Shown: positions 44,228 to 53,284 of the stretch, in pieces | Layout: every line of letters starts with the position of its first letter | Numbering within the stretch: position 1 is the first letter of the stretch | From: Burkholderia sp. SRS-W-2-2016 | GTDB lineage: Bacteria > Pseudomonadota > Gammaproteobacteria > Burkholderiales > Burkholderiaceae | Reading direction: 5' to 3' | NCBI RefSeq assembly: GCF_001931485.1 | Contig: NZ_MSDV01000059.1 | Span: forward strand, 37,634 to 101,633 | Length of the DNA: 64,000 bases | Notes under the pieces: generated by a model | The model's input: the letters and a program-made list of their open reading frames with translations, nothing else | Databases searched by the model: none | What the model was told of the DNA's origin: nothing | Made by a program: the position numbers and the translations under genes

Positions 44228-45302
44228 CGGTGCGCTGAAGATGCGATACGCATCGCGAGAGGCGCTGTTGCGCTAGAAGGGGTCGGAGTGTAACAAAACG
44301 TCTAGCTGTGTAAGTGCGCCGCGCGAACGGCTTCTGCTCAGACCAATTTCAGACACGCGCCGCGCGGGACTTCCGTGGCGGCGGCCGTCGGGTGGCGCGT
44401 AAGAACTACTTCCCAGGCCGTTACAAACGAAGTTCTTTCATCTTGAGCGCGTTTTTCGGCGGCGCTAACGTGGCAGTACTCGTGCGGCTAGACCCCGGCG
44501 AGCGTGTGTAGTCCTCGTAGCGGCGTTGCCTTTGGTCGGGCAACGCCGTATTTTTTTGCCCGCCGTGTTGTGCCGTGCCGTGTCGCGCACAGCGGCGATG
44601 TATGACGTTGCATCGCGCGGCGTCCTCGGGGGCGTTCGCAGCTCGGGACCAGGCCGTCGCGCCAGCCGATCACCGCAAATTATTGTTGAGCAAACAACCA
44701 TCCAAACGGCATGTGATCCGTATTGCATCCGCGCAAACTTCTATCTCAAATTAATGCATGTCGAAGGCATCAAATGAAGTGACATCTGATGCACAAATCT
44801 GACAATGTTTAAACGATTTATTTTGGGACTATTCTTATACTACCCAGCAAATTGTTAAATCAGAGGGCTCCGGACGGAGCCCCTGACACGGGATACGCCG
44901 ACGGGGCCAAACGCCATCCCAGCAGGGGTCTACGTATGCCGTATGACTTCGTTGCGGACACCGGCACTACCCGCCGGACCAGGGAAAAGCCAAGAAAAAA
45001 CGCGTGAGCCGCTTTCAACCAGGGTTTATCGCGACGGATTGCCGGGACACGGCAGCCGGAAAAAAGAGGGTTTTCGATTATGATGATCTGCCCCGCATAA
45101 TCGCTGTCGATTTTATATATGCGCTGATTTCGCGCTTCACACGAAGCAGCGCGAAACGGGGAGCACGGCAAGGGACCATTAGTCAGAAAGTAACCGCCGG
45201 AGTTTTTAGGGAAGCCGGATCGACGGCTCAAACCGTCATCCCGGTCGTCTGCCGGTTCGCCGGCCGCCAGTTACGAAAGGCGCTGTTGCGTTGTGGGGTT
45301 TT
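44228..45302. other. 1.1-kb region without a gene
   Basis: No open frame here has both a ribosome binding site and family resemblance. Contents seen: imperfect arms AAGAACT / AGTTCTT near 44400-44437, the intrinsic terminator at 44521-44557, and an AT-rich segment 44690-44865 with TATACT (44836-44841) that may be the -10 of a long (about 460-nt) leader for the response regulator gene. A small RNA ending at the terminator is possible. Confidence 0.5.
44521..44557 (+). terminator. Strong intrinsic terminator in the gene-free region
   Basis: Perfect 10-bp stem CGGCGTTGCC / GGCAACGCCG with an 8-nt loop, followed by TA and seven T. It is 294 bp after the helicase stop, so it ends either a long 3' untranslated region or an independent small RNA. 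Confidence 0.9.
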
Positions 45303-46040
45303 ATGAGAATTGCAGTCCTCGATGACGATTCGGCTCAGGCCGATCTTGTTTGCCAAACGCTGTCGGCGGCGGGTCACGTCTGCCACGCATTCGGCGCGGG
45401 GCGTGAGCTGGTGCGCCAGCTGCGCCGCCAGACGTTCGATCTGCTCGTGCTCGACTGGAACGTTCCCGACATGTCCGGCGAAGAAGTGCTGCGCTGGGTG
45501 CGCGAAAGCCTGTCCGAGCGCCTGCCGGTCCTGTTCATGACCAGCCGCGGCCGCGAAACCGACATCACCTCGATCCTGAACACCGGCGCCGACGATTACC
45601 TCGTCAAGCCCGTGTCCGGCGCGGTGCTGCTCGCGCGAGTCGGCTCGCTGCTGCGTCGTGCTTATTACCTGAAGCCGCCGGCGAGCAAGGAAGTGTTCGG
45701 CGAATTCGAGTTCGATCTGAGCGCCAAGCACGTGGTCGTACGCGGCACGACGGTCGCCGTCACCCAGAAAGAGTTCGAGCTGGCGCTGCTGCTGTTTCAG
45801 CATCTGAGCCGGCCGCTGTCGCGCGCGCACATTCTCGACGTGATCTGGAAGCAGGCCACCGACATCCCGTCGCGCACGATGGACACGCACGTGTCGATGC
45901 TGCGCAGCAAGCTCGGTCTGCGTCCGGAGCACGGCTACCGGCTCACGCCGATCTACGGTTACGGCTACCGCCTCGAGCGGATCGAATCCGACACGCCGCC
46001 GGCCGTCGACAACGAAGCTTCCGCGGCGGGTGAGGCGTGA
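45303..46040 (+). CDS. OmpR/PhoB-type response regulator
   Basis: 245-residue two-component regulator. Receiver domain residues 1-118 with Asp51 (LLVLDWNVPD) as phosphorylation site, DDD near the start and Lys in DYLVKPVSG; then a winged-helix DNA-binding domain (about 140-235, MDTHVSMLRSKLGLRPEHGYRLTPIYGYGYRL). Start ATG 45303 begins MRIAVLDDD. Its stop overlaps the start of the LysM-FecR gene, so it is the first gene of a signalling operon with the CHASE2 kinase. Confidence 0.93.
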   Translation: MRIAVLDDDSAQADLVCQTLSAAGHVCHAFGAGRELVRQLRRQTFDLLVLDWNVPDMSGEEVLRWVRESLSERLPVLFMTSRGRETDITSILNTGADDYLVKPVSGAVLLARVGSLLRRAYYLKPPASKEVFGEFEFDLSAKHVVVRGTTVAVTQKEFELALLLFQHLSRPLSRAHILDVIWKQATDIPSRTMDTHVSMLRSKLGLRPEHGYRLTPIYGYGYRLERIESDTPPAVDNEASAAGEA

Positions 46041-47485
46041 CGAGGTCCGGAAATACGGCCGCGGCGAACGGCGCCGCGATGCCGGGCCGTCGCACGGCGG
46101 CATGGCTCGCGGCAGCCTGTGTGCTCGCCACCAGCGCAGCGGGCTGGAGCGCGGGCGCGCAGGCGCAGCCGCGCGGCAAAGCCGGCGCGAAGGCGGCGCC
46201 CGTCTATGTGTCGTACACGACGCGCGAAGGCGACACGCTGTACGACATCGCCGACCGTTACATGGCGGATACGACCGACTGGGCGCTGTTGAGCCGCCTG
46301 AACCACGTGCCCGCGCCGCGCCGGATGCCGGCCGGCCTCGTGTTGCGTCTGCCGGCCGAACGGCTTCGTCAGGATCAGGACACCGCCCGTGTGGTGGCGA
46401 CCAGCGGTCCGGCCGAGCACGCATTCGGCACGGCTCCCTATCTGCCGTTGAAGACCGGCGAGACGCTCGCCGAAGGCGATCGCATCCGCACCGGTCCGAA
46501 CGGTTTCGCGACGCTGGAACTGCCCGACGGCTCCTATGTCACCGTCGCGCAGGACGGTGAAGTCAATATCGACAAACTGCGGCACACCGTGCTGACCGGC
46601 GTCGGCGACCGCATCTTCGGCTTGCGCCGCGGCGAGGTCGAGAGTCAGGTCACGCATGCGAAGCGGCGCGACGATCGCTTCCAGATCCGTTCGCCGTCCG
46701 TGGTGGCGGGGGTGCGCGGCACGCGTTTCCGGGTCGATTACGACGGCAATACGCAGACCACCGCGGTGGCAGTGCTCGACGGCGCGGTCGGTGTCGACCC
46801 GGCCAGCCAGGGCGGCCAGGGTGCCGCGCCGGCGCCGGGCGTGCCGTTGCAGGCGTCCGAGCAACTGGTCAAGGCGAGTTTCGGCAGCGTCACGCGCTCG
46901 GGCTCCGCGGTCGGCAGCCCGGTCGAACTGCTGGCGGCGCCGGCGCTGGCCAAACCGGCACGCGTGCAGGACGGCAAGACGGTCACGTTCGACGTCAAGC
47001 CGGCCGAACATGCGGTCGGCTACCGCCTGCAGATTTCGCACGACGCCGACCAGCTCGACCTCGTGCGCGACCAGCGCGTGAACGCGCCGCATGCCGAGTT
47101 CGGCGATCTGCCCGACGGCATGTATTTCGTGCGCATCGCGTCGACCGATAATCATGGGCTCGACGGCCTGCCGAGCGTCTACGCGTTCGAACGCCGTCAG
47201 CTGGGGCTGGAAGCGTCGGCGGCGCAACGTCCGGGCAGCCGCGATTACGAGTTCCGCTGGTTCGTCAGCCACAGCAACGTGCCGACCCGTTTTCGCTTCG
47301 TGTTAGCCAGGACCGCCGACCTGAGCCATCCGGTCGTCGACCGTACCGATCTGTCGGGCGGCGAACTGGTGGTCAGCGATCTGCCGGCAGGCGTCTACTA
47401 CTGGACGATCGTCGCCGAGCAGTTCGAAAACGGCCGCTTCTACGAGAAGACGGGGCCGGTCCGCTCCTTTACGCTGGCGCGCTGA
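46037..47485 (+). CDS. LysM-FecR periplasmic protein of the signalling operon
   Basis: 482-residue exported protein. A signal peptide ends near AGAQAQ (residue 44). A LysM domain (about 58-105, YTTREGDTLYDIADRY...LVLRLP) would bind peptidoglycan, followed by a FecR domain (about 120-245; GDRIRTGPNGFATLELPDGSYVTVAQDGEVNID and SPSVVAGVRGTRFRVDYDG), then repeated beta-rich segments. It starts at GTG 46037 overlapping the upstream stop (GTGA). It is probably the envelope sensor of the adjacent regulator-kinase pair, though FecR here is not attached to a sigma factor. Confidence 0.88.
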   Translation: MTRSGNTAAANGAAMPGRRTAAWLAAACVLATSAAGWSAGAQAQPRGKAGAKAAPVYVSYTTREGDTLYDIADRYMADTTDWALLSRLNHVPAPRRMPAGLVLRLPAERLRQDQDTARVVATSGPAEHAFGTAPYLPLKTGETLAEGDRIRTGPNGFATLELPDGSYVTVAQDGEVNIDKLRHTVLTGVGDRIFGLRRGEVESQVTHAKRRDDRFQIRSPSVVAGVRGTRFRVDYDGNTQTTAVAVLDGAVGVDPASQGGQGAAPAPGVPLQASEQLVKASFGSVTRSGSAVGSPVELLAAPALAKPARVQDGKTVTFDVKPAEHAVGYRLQISHDADQLDLVRDQRVNAPHAEFGDLPDGMYFVRIASTDNHGLDGLPSVYAFERRQLGLEASAAQRPGSRDYEFRWFVSHSNVPTRFRFVLARTADLSHPVVDRTDLSGGELVVSDLPAGVYYWTIVAEQFENGRFYEKTGPVRSFTLAR

Positions 47486-47547
47486 CGCTGGTAGATTCGC
47501 GATGACGAGCCGGCCGGCCCGTCATCGCCTCCCGAACCGATCGTCCC

Positions 47548-50031
47548 TTGCCGACCACTCCCACTCGCTTGAGTCTCGATCCGCGCGCCCGTCTCGGACG
47601 GCGTGCCGGCCGGCGTTTTCTGATCGAATGGGTGGGCGTCGGCTGTCTGGGCATCGTGGTGATCCTGCTGACCTCGTTCGGCCAGGTTAGCGCCGGCATC
47701 GATCAACTTGCGTACGACCGCTTCCTGACGCTGCGCGACCAGCCCAAGCTGTCCGACATCGTGGTCGTCGAAATCGACAACGCGAGCGTCGCGCAACTCG
47801 GCCGCTGGCCGTGGCCGCGCAGCGACCATACGCGGCTGCTCGAACGGCTCGCCGAGGCCAAACCCGCCGCCGTGGTGTTCGACGTGCTGTTCACGGAGAC
47901 CAATGCCGACGACGCCGGGCTCGCCCATGCGATCGCGCTCAGCCCGACCTATCTGCCGGTACTGCTGTCGCCGCCCGACGAGGCCGGCGCACACGCGGTG
48001 GTCGAACCCGTCGCGCCGCTCGCGCAGGCGGCGGCCGGGCTCGGCCACATCAATTTCGAGGTCGATACCGATGGCATCGTGCGCAGCGTCGCGCGCTTCC
48101 AGGGCGACGACGGCTCGCGCTGGCCGCAACTGATGCTGCTGGTCGCCGACGCGGTCGAGCACGGCAAACTGCAGCTGCGCGGCGGGCTGCCGCCACGCCG
48201 TTCCGGCGCGCCGGTGGACGCGCGCGACGACGGCACCGAGGGCCGTTTCCTGATCCCGTTCGGCCGCAACGCGGAGGACTACCCGAAGTTCAGCTTCGCC
48301 GACGTGCTGGCCGGCAAGGTGCCGGCCGAGCAGTTGCGCGGGCGCATCGTCGTGATCGGCGTGACCGCGTCGGGCCTGTACGACCGCTTCGCGACGCCGG
48401 TGTCCGGCGACCTCGGTCCGCTGCCCGGCGTCTACATCCACGCGAACGTGCTCGACACGCTGCTGACCGGCCGCGAAATCCTGCCGGTGCGGGCGTGGAT
48501 CGTGTTCGCGGCGTCGCTGGTGGCGCTGGCCGCGCTGCTGGCCGGCTTCCTCGTGCTGTCGCCGCGCCGCTCGCTGCTGCTGACCGGCGCGCTGGCGCTG
48601 CTCGCAGCGGCCGGCAGCGCGCTGCTGCTGGACGTCGGCCGGCTGTGGATCTCGCCGGTGCCGGCGATCCTCGGCGTGATGATCGTGTATCCGATCTGGA
48701 ACTGGCGCCGCCTCGAAATGACGATGGCCTATCTGCGCGGCGAGTTGCAGCGCCTCGCGGACGAGCCGTATCTGCTGCCGGAAACCCCGCAGCGCCGCCG
48801 CGAGTTCGGCGGCGACGTGCTCGAGCAGCATATGGCGCTGATGGCGCGCGCCGCACAGCGGGTGCAGGACATGAAGCGGTTCGTGTGGGACAGCCTCGAC
48901 AGCGTGCCCGAGCCGATTCTCGTCAGCGATCTGGGCGGCATCGTGCTGATCGCGAACCATGCGGCGAAAGCGCATTTCGCGCGACTCGGCGCGCCGCTGC
49001 CGGAAGGTCAGCCGATGCAGACCGTGCTCGGCGGCCTGACGCTGGTCAAGACAATCGACGTCGGCGCGGCCTCCGACACCGAGCGCAACCGGTACGCGCA
49101 CGCGCACTGGCCGGCGCTGCTCGAACCGACCCGCAGCGAATTCGCCGCGCTGATGGCGCAGGGCGTCGAAGTGCGCGACGCGAACGAGCGCGATCATCTG
49201 CTGCGCTACGCGACCTGCACCAACGCGCAAGGCGAGACGACCGGCTGGATCGCCGGCCTCGTCGACGTGTCGGCGCTGCATGCGGCCGAGCGGCAGCGCG
49301 AGGACGCGCTGCGGCTGCTGTCGCACGACATGCGCTCGCCGCAGGCGTCGATCATCGCGCTGGTCGAGATCGAACGCGCGCGCACCGAGCCGGTGCTCGC
49401 GCGCAATCTGCTCGAGCGCATCGAACGCTATGCGCAGCGCGCGCTGACGCTCGCTGACGACTTCGTGCAGCTCGCGCGCGCCGAATCGCAGGCGTACGTG
49501 CTGGAGCCGCTGAACCTGACCGAGCTGGTGATCGACGCGAGCGACGAAGTCTGGCCGCAGGCCCACGCGAAGCGCATCGCGCTGCACACCGAGACCGGCA
49601 ACGACGCCGATGAAGTGCGCTGGATCTACGCGGACCGCTCGCTGATGACGCGCGCGCTGGTCAATATTCTGAACAACGCGGTGAAGTACAGTCCGCCCGA
49701 TACGCGCATCGAGTGCAGCTTCGCGAGCGCGCCGGCCGCGGGTCGGACGCCCGTGGCGCCGCGCGTGTCATGCACGATTCGCGATCAGGGCTATGGGATC
49801 CCGAAGGAACAGCAGGCGGGGCTGTTCGAACGGTTCCGGCGCTTTCACGAGGCGGAGCGGCCGGAAGTGGGCGGGGCGGGGCTCGGCATGGCCTTCGTCA
49901 AAACCGTCGTGACGCGCCATGGGGGCAGCGTCGATGTAGTCAGTGCGCCGGGCGAGGGGACCGCATTCACGATCTCGCTGCCCGCGCTCGACGATGCGCA
50001 GCTCGACGAACTGGTCGCGCCGCGCGCCTGA
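47548..50031 (+). CDS. CHASE2-domain sensor histidine kinase
   Basis: 827-residue membrane kinase. An N-terminal helix, a periplasmic CHASE2 domain (about 50-310; DIVVVEIDNASVAQLGRWPWPRSDHTRLL), three helices (about 312-390), a PAS-like segment (about 445-575), and a HisKA/HATPase core with H-box LLSHDMRSPQASI (His about 593), N-box NILNNAVKYS, DQGYGIP and GAGLGMAFVK. It should phosphorylate the regulator two genes upstream. The only in-frame start before the first helix is TTG 47548 without a good ribosome binding site, so the exact N-terminus is uncertain. Confidence 0.9.
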   Translation: MPTTPTRLSLDPRARLGRRAGRRFLIEWVGVGCLGIVVILLTSFGQVSAGIDQLAYDRFLTLRDQPKLSDIVVVEIDNASVAQLGRWPWPRSDHTRLLERLAEAKPAAVVFDVLFTETNADDAGLAHAIALSPTYLPVLLSPPDEAGAHAVVEPVAPLAQAAAGLGHINFEVDTDGIVRSVARFQGDDGSRWPQLMLLVADAVEHGKLQLRGGLPPRRSGAPVDARDDGTEGRFLIPFGRNAEDYPKFSFADVLAGKVPAEQLRGRIVVIGVTASGLYDRFATPVSGDLGPLPGVYIHANVLDTLLTGREILPVRAWIVFAASLVALAALLAGFLVLSPRRSLLLTGALALLAAAGSALLLDVGRLWISPVPAILGVMIVYPIWNWRRLEMTMAYLRGELQRLADEPYLLPETPQRRREFGGDVLEQHMALMARAAQRVQDMKRFVWDSLDSVPEPILVSDLGGIVLIANHAAKAHFARLGAPLPEGQPMQTVLGGLTLVKTIDVGAASDTERNRYAHAHWPALLEPTRSEFAALMAQGVEVRDANERDHLLRYATCTNAQGETTGWIAGLVDVSALHAAERQREDALRLLSHDMRSPQASIIALVEIERARTEPVLARNLLERIERYAQRALTLADDFVQLARAESQAYVLEPLNLTELVIDASDEVWPQAHAKRIALHTETGNDADEVRWIYADRSLMTRALVNILNNAVKYSPPDTRIECSFASAPAAGRTPVAPRVSCTIRDQGYGIPKEQQAGLFERFRRFHEAERPEVGGAGLGMAFVKTVVTRHGGSVDVVSAPGEGTAFTISLPALDDAQLDELVAPRA

Positions 50032-50076
50032 TGTAGCAGATGTATTCGCTGTACCCGCTGTACCCAATGTACTTGA
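50032..50076 (+). repeat. Five 9-bp repeats filling the leader of the lipoprotein gene
   Basis: Five tandem units of 9 bp, all beginning TGTA: TGTAGCAGA, TGTATTCGC, TGTACCCGC, TGTACCCAA, TGTACTTGA. They start immediately after the kinase stop codon and end just before the GAGAGA ribosome binding region of the next gene. Confidence 0.75.
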
Positions 50077-50089
50077 GAGAAAACAAAAA

Positions 50090-50695
50090 ATGGCAAAAGT
50101 CGCCTATCTCTGTGCCGCGCTGGCCGCGGCGAGTCTGACCGCCTGCGCGGGCTTGAGCGCCAACGTGCATTCCGTTGCCGATAGCGCCGAGACTGCGCTG
50201 CACGGCGAGCAAACCTATACGATCGCGCGCACCCAGCCGCAGGAGGACAGCGCCGATCATCCACGGGCCGAACAGCTGCTGCGCGATGAACTGGCGCGGC
50301 ATGGTTTCGTCGAGACCGCGGGCAAGCCCGCGCATTATCTGGTGTCGATCGCGTATAGCACGCGGCGGGCGTCGATCGGGATCGGCGGCACCGACTGTAC
50401 GCCGGCCGACTGCGGCAAGGGTGGCGACGGCCTCGGCGCGCTGCTGTTCGGCAACCAGTATCAGCACGCGCTGACGCTGCGCTTCTTCGATGCCACGAGC
50501 GGTGCGCAACGCTACAAGGTCAGCTCGGTGTTCGTCGATCGCGATGCGGATCCGCTGCATGCGTTGCCGCTGCTGATGAAGACCGCGCTCGCGAAGCTGC
50601 CGTTCGAGGCGCCCGGCGACTGGCGCGTGAAGCTCCGCGTCGATAAGGCGAGCGGGGAGCCGAGTGTCGAGTCGATGAAGCCGTTGGAGCGTTGA
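50090..50695 (+). CDS. DUF4136-type lipoprotein
   Basis: 201-residue lipoprotein with lipobox LTAC (Cys near residue 19) and a DUF4136-like body: YTIARTQPQEDSADHPRAEQLLRDELARHGFVETAGKPAHYLVSIAYS and LTLRFFDATSGAQRYKVSSVFVDRDADPLHALPLLMKTAL. Such proteins sit in the outer membrane with unknown roles. Start ATG 50090. It follows the CHASE2 kinase by 58 bp, and may be part of the operon. It converges on bluB. Confidence 0.85.
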   Translation: MAKVAYLCAALAAASLTACAGLSANVHSVADSAETALHGEQTYTIARTQPQEDSADHPRAEQLLRDELARHGFVETAGKPAHYLVSIAYSTRRASIGIGGTDCTPADCGKGGDGLGALLFGNQYQHALTLRFFDATSGAQRYKVSSVFVDRDADPLHALPLLMKTALAKLPFEAPGDWRVKLRVDKASGEPSVESMKPLER

Positions 50696-50736
50696 GGGCT
50701 GAGCGGGGCAGCGGCTCAGCCGCTCGCGCTGCCGCG

Positions 50737-51396
50737 CTACTTTTGCTCCGGCTCCCCCTCCGGCCAGCCGTTCTCGAACACGCAATCGGCGAGCGGCAGA
50801 CGGCTGGCCCAGCGCTCGGTTTCGAGCATCGGTTCGTCGTAAAAGCGTTCGACGTGCCCGAGGCACAGAATCGCGACCGGCCGCGCGCCTTCCGGCATCC
50901 GCAGCAATTCGCGCAGCGCGTCGACGTCGAACAGCGACACCCAGCCGAGCCCGAGTCCTTCCGCGCGCGCAGCGAGCCACATGTTCTGGATCGCGCACGC
51001 AACCGACGCGAGGTCCATCTCCGGCAGCGTGCGGCGCCCGAAGATATGGCGCTCGCGCCCATCCATCAGCGCGATCACCAGCAGTTCCGCGCATTCGCGC
51101 ATCCCTTCCACCTTCAGCTTCATGAACTCGTCGCGGCGTTTGCCGAGCGCGTCGGCGGTCGCGAGCCGTTCGCGTTCGACGATCTCGCGCAAGCCGGTAC
51201 GCAGCGCGGTATCGGTGATCCGCACGATGCGCCACGGCTGCATATAGCCGACGCTCGGCGCGTGGTGCGCGGCGTCGAGCAGCCGCCGCAACACGGCCGG
51301 GTCGACCGGATCGGGCACGAAGTGGCGCATGTCGCGCCGTTCGTAAATCGCGCGATAGACCGCGTCGCGCTCGGAGTCGTCAAAAGGCTTCGCCAT
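50737..51396 (-). CDS. bluB: 5,6-dimethylbenzimidazole synthase
   Basis: 219-residue flavin-destroying enzyme of the nitroreductase fold that makes the lower ligand of cobalamin from FMNH2. It shows RRDMRHFVPDPVDPAVLRRLLDAAHHAPSVGYMQPWRIVRI (flavin-binding region) and GLGWVSLFD. It starts at ATG 51396 inside the end of cobB (17-bp overlap), so it is translated with the minus-strand cob operon. It implies the cell makes DMB-type B12. Confidence 0.92.
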   Translation of the reverse strand: MAKPFDDSERDAVYRAIYERRDMRHFVPDPVDPAVLRRLLDAAHHAPSVGYMQPWRIVRITDTALRTGLREIVERERLATADALGKRRDEFMKLKVEGMRECAELLVIALMDGRERHIFGRRTLPEMDLASVACAIQNMWLAARAEGLGLGWVSLFDVDALRELLRMPEGARPVAILCLGHVERFYDEPMLETERWASRLPLADCVFENGWPEGEPEQK

Positions 51397-52678
51397 GAAA
51401 GAGGGCGGCCGTGAAGGCCGGGTTGGAGGGCCAGTAAGCGTGCATGTAGGATGCCACGAGCGAGCCGACGCGGAACAGCGCTTCGCCCGGCGCATCGCTG
51501 TGCGCGCGGGTCGCCGAGCGCAGCGGCGCGAGCGGCGTGTCGAGCTTCGAGTAGTGAAACGTGTGGCCGGTCAGCGGGCCGTGCAGGCCGTCGAGCTGCT
51601 GCATGCCGAGCGACGTGAAGCGCTTTTGCATTGTCGCGTGACCGGGCAGCAGGCCGAGCATCGGTGTGCGGATCCCTTGTGCATCGGTCAATGTTTCCAG
51701 CAGATAGAGCATGCCGCCGCATTCGGCGACCAGCGGTTTATCGGCCGTCGCGTGTGCGCGGATCGACGCGGCGCTGGTGGCGTTGCCGGCGAGCGCCGCC
51801 GCATGCAGCTCCGGATAGCCGCCGGGCAGGTAGAGCGCGTCGGCGTCGGCGGGCAGCGGTTCGTCGGCGAGCGGCGAGAAGTAGCTGAGCCGCGCGCCGA
51901 GCGCTTCGAGCAGCGCGAGGTTGGCCGGGTAGATGAACGAGAACGCGGCATCGCGCGCGATCGCGATGTGTTGGCCGTGCAGCAGCGGCGGCAGCGCTTC
52001 GGGCAGGGGTGTGCTGAACTCGACGGCCGGCGGCAAGTCGGCCAGCGCGGTGGCCGCGAGCGTGTCGGCCGCGCGCTCCAGACGCGCTTCGAGATCGGCG
52101 ATTTCGTCGGCCTGGTGCAGGCCGAGATGGCGGTCGGGCAGCGTGATTTCATCGCTCGCGCAAATGTGGCCGCACCAGCGCAACTCGGGCGGCAACGACT
52201 CTTCGAGCATCTGCGCATGCCGCGCGGAACCGACCCGGTTCGCGAGCACGCCGTGAAACGGCAACCGCGGCTGAAAGCGCGCGAGACCGAACGCGAGCGC
52301 GCCGAAGGTCTGCGCCATCGCCTGCGCGGAAATCACCGCGAGCACCGGCACGCCGAACGCGGTCGCCAGATCGGCGCTGCTCGGCGTGCCGTCGAACAGC
52401 CCCATCACGCCTTCGATCAGGATCAGATCGGCCTCCTGCGCGGCCTGCGCGAGCAGGTTGCGGCACGCGCTCTCGCCGACCATCCATAGATCGAGCGACA
52501 GCACCGGCGCGCCGCTCGCGCGCGCGAGGATCATCGGGTCGAGAAAATCCGGGCCGGTCTTGAACACCCGCACGCGCCGGCCGAGCCGCCGGTGATAGCG
52601 CGCGAGACCGGCGGTGATCGTGGTCTTGCCTTGTCCCGACGCGGGCGCGCTAATGAATAGCGCGGGGCACGCGCTCAT
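51380..52678 (-). CDS. cobB: Cobyrinate a,c-diamide synthase
   Basis: 432-residue ATP-dependent glutamine amidotransferase that amidates carboxyls a and c of (hydrogeno)byrinate. N-terminal P-loop SAPASGQGKTTITAGLARY; C-terminal class I glutaminase-like domain with the catalytic Cys in VAECGGMLYLL and a His in the HTFHYSKL region. It lies between cobO and bluB on the minus strand, with 3 bp to cobO. In the aerobic route it precedes cobalt insertion by CobN, encoded divergently. Confidence 0.93.
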   Translation of the reverse strand: MSACPALFISAPASGQGKTTITAGLARYHRRLGRRVRVFKTGPDFLDPMILARASGAPVLSLDLWMVGESACRNLLAQAAQEADLILIEGVMGLFDGTPSSADLATAFGVPVLAVISAQAMAQTFGALAFGLARFQPRLPFHGVLANRVGSARHAQMLEESLPPELRWCGHICASDEITLPDRHLGLHQADEIADLEARLERAADTLAATALADLPPAVEFSTPLPEALPPLLHGQHIAIARDAAFSFIYPANLALLEALGARLSYFSPLADEPLPADADALYLPGGYPELHAAALAGNATSAASIRAHATADKPLVAECGGMLYLLETLTDAQGIRTPMLGLLPGHATMQKRFTSLGMQQLDGLHGPLTGHTFHYSKLDTPLAPLRSATRAHSDAPGEALFRVGSLVASYMHAYWPSNPAFTAALFHGEAF

Positions 52679-52681
52679 CGC

Positions 52682-53284
52682 TCAGAACTCCACGCCGCGC
52701 TGCGCTTTCACGCCCTGCTCGCGGTACGGATGCTTGATCGCGCGCATTTCGGTGACGAGGTCGGCGGCTTCGATTAGCGCGTCGGGCGCGTGGCGGCCGG
52801 TCACGACCACGTGCAGCATCGGCGCGCGTGCGTTGATCACCGCGAGCACTTCGTCGAGCGGCAGGTACTCGTATTTGAGGACGGTGTTCAGCTCGTCGAG
52901 AATCACCATCTGGTAGTCGCCGCTTTCGATCATCCGGCGCGCCTCGTCCCAGCCCTTGCGCGCGGTCGCGATGTCGGCGTCGCGGTTCTGCGTGTTCCAC
53001 GTATAGCCGTCGCCCATCGTGACGAAGTCGCATTGCGCGATCGCGCCGAGGAAGTCGCGCTCCGACGTATGCAACGCCCCCTTGATGAACTGCACGACGC
53101 CCAGGCGCATGCCGTGGCCGAGCACGCGCACGGCCATGCCGAACGCCGCGGTGCTCTTGCCCTTACCGGTGCCGGTGTTGACGATCAGCAGACCTTTTTC
53201 GACGGTCGCGGCGGCCTGCTTCTTTTCGTGGCCTTCGCGGCGGCGTTCGGTCATGCGTTGATGCGATTCGGTATCGGTTTTCAT
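52682..53284 (-). CDS. cobO: Cob(I)yrinic acid a,c-diamide adenosyltransferase
   Basis: 200-residue CobO/BtuR-family enzyme that transfers the 5'-deoxyadenosyl group from ATP to cobalt. The P-loop is NTGTGKGKSTAAFG near residue 36, followed by the WNTQNRD and VILDELN motifs. Its ATG overlaps the stop of the upstream cobA-cobE gene by 4 bp. Part of the riboswitch-controlled minus operon. Confidence 0.94.
   Translation of the reverse strand: MKTDTESHQRMTERRREGHEKKQAAATVEKGLLIVNTGTGKGKSTAAFGMAVRVLGHGMRLGVVQFIKGALHTSERDFLGAIAQCDFVTMGDGYTWNTQNRDADIATARKGWDEARRMIESGDYQMVILDELNTVLKYEYLPLDEVLAVINARAPMLHVVVTGRHAPDALIEAADLVTEMRAIKHPYREQGVKAQRGVEF

Noticed and set aside
41566..44238. 890-codon open frame in another plus frame
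   Set aside because: Overlaps the SNF2 helicase, which has clear motifs; the alternative is Arg/Ala-rich without domains.
44836..44841. TATACT as a promoter for the response regulator
   Set aside because: Good -10 but no acceptable -35 at 16-18 nt; noted only as a possibility inside the gene-free region.
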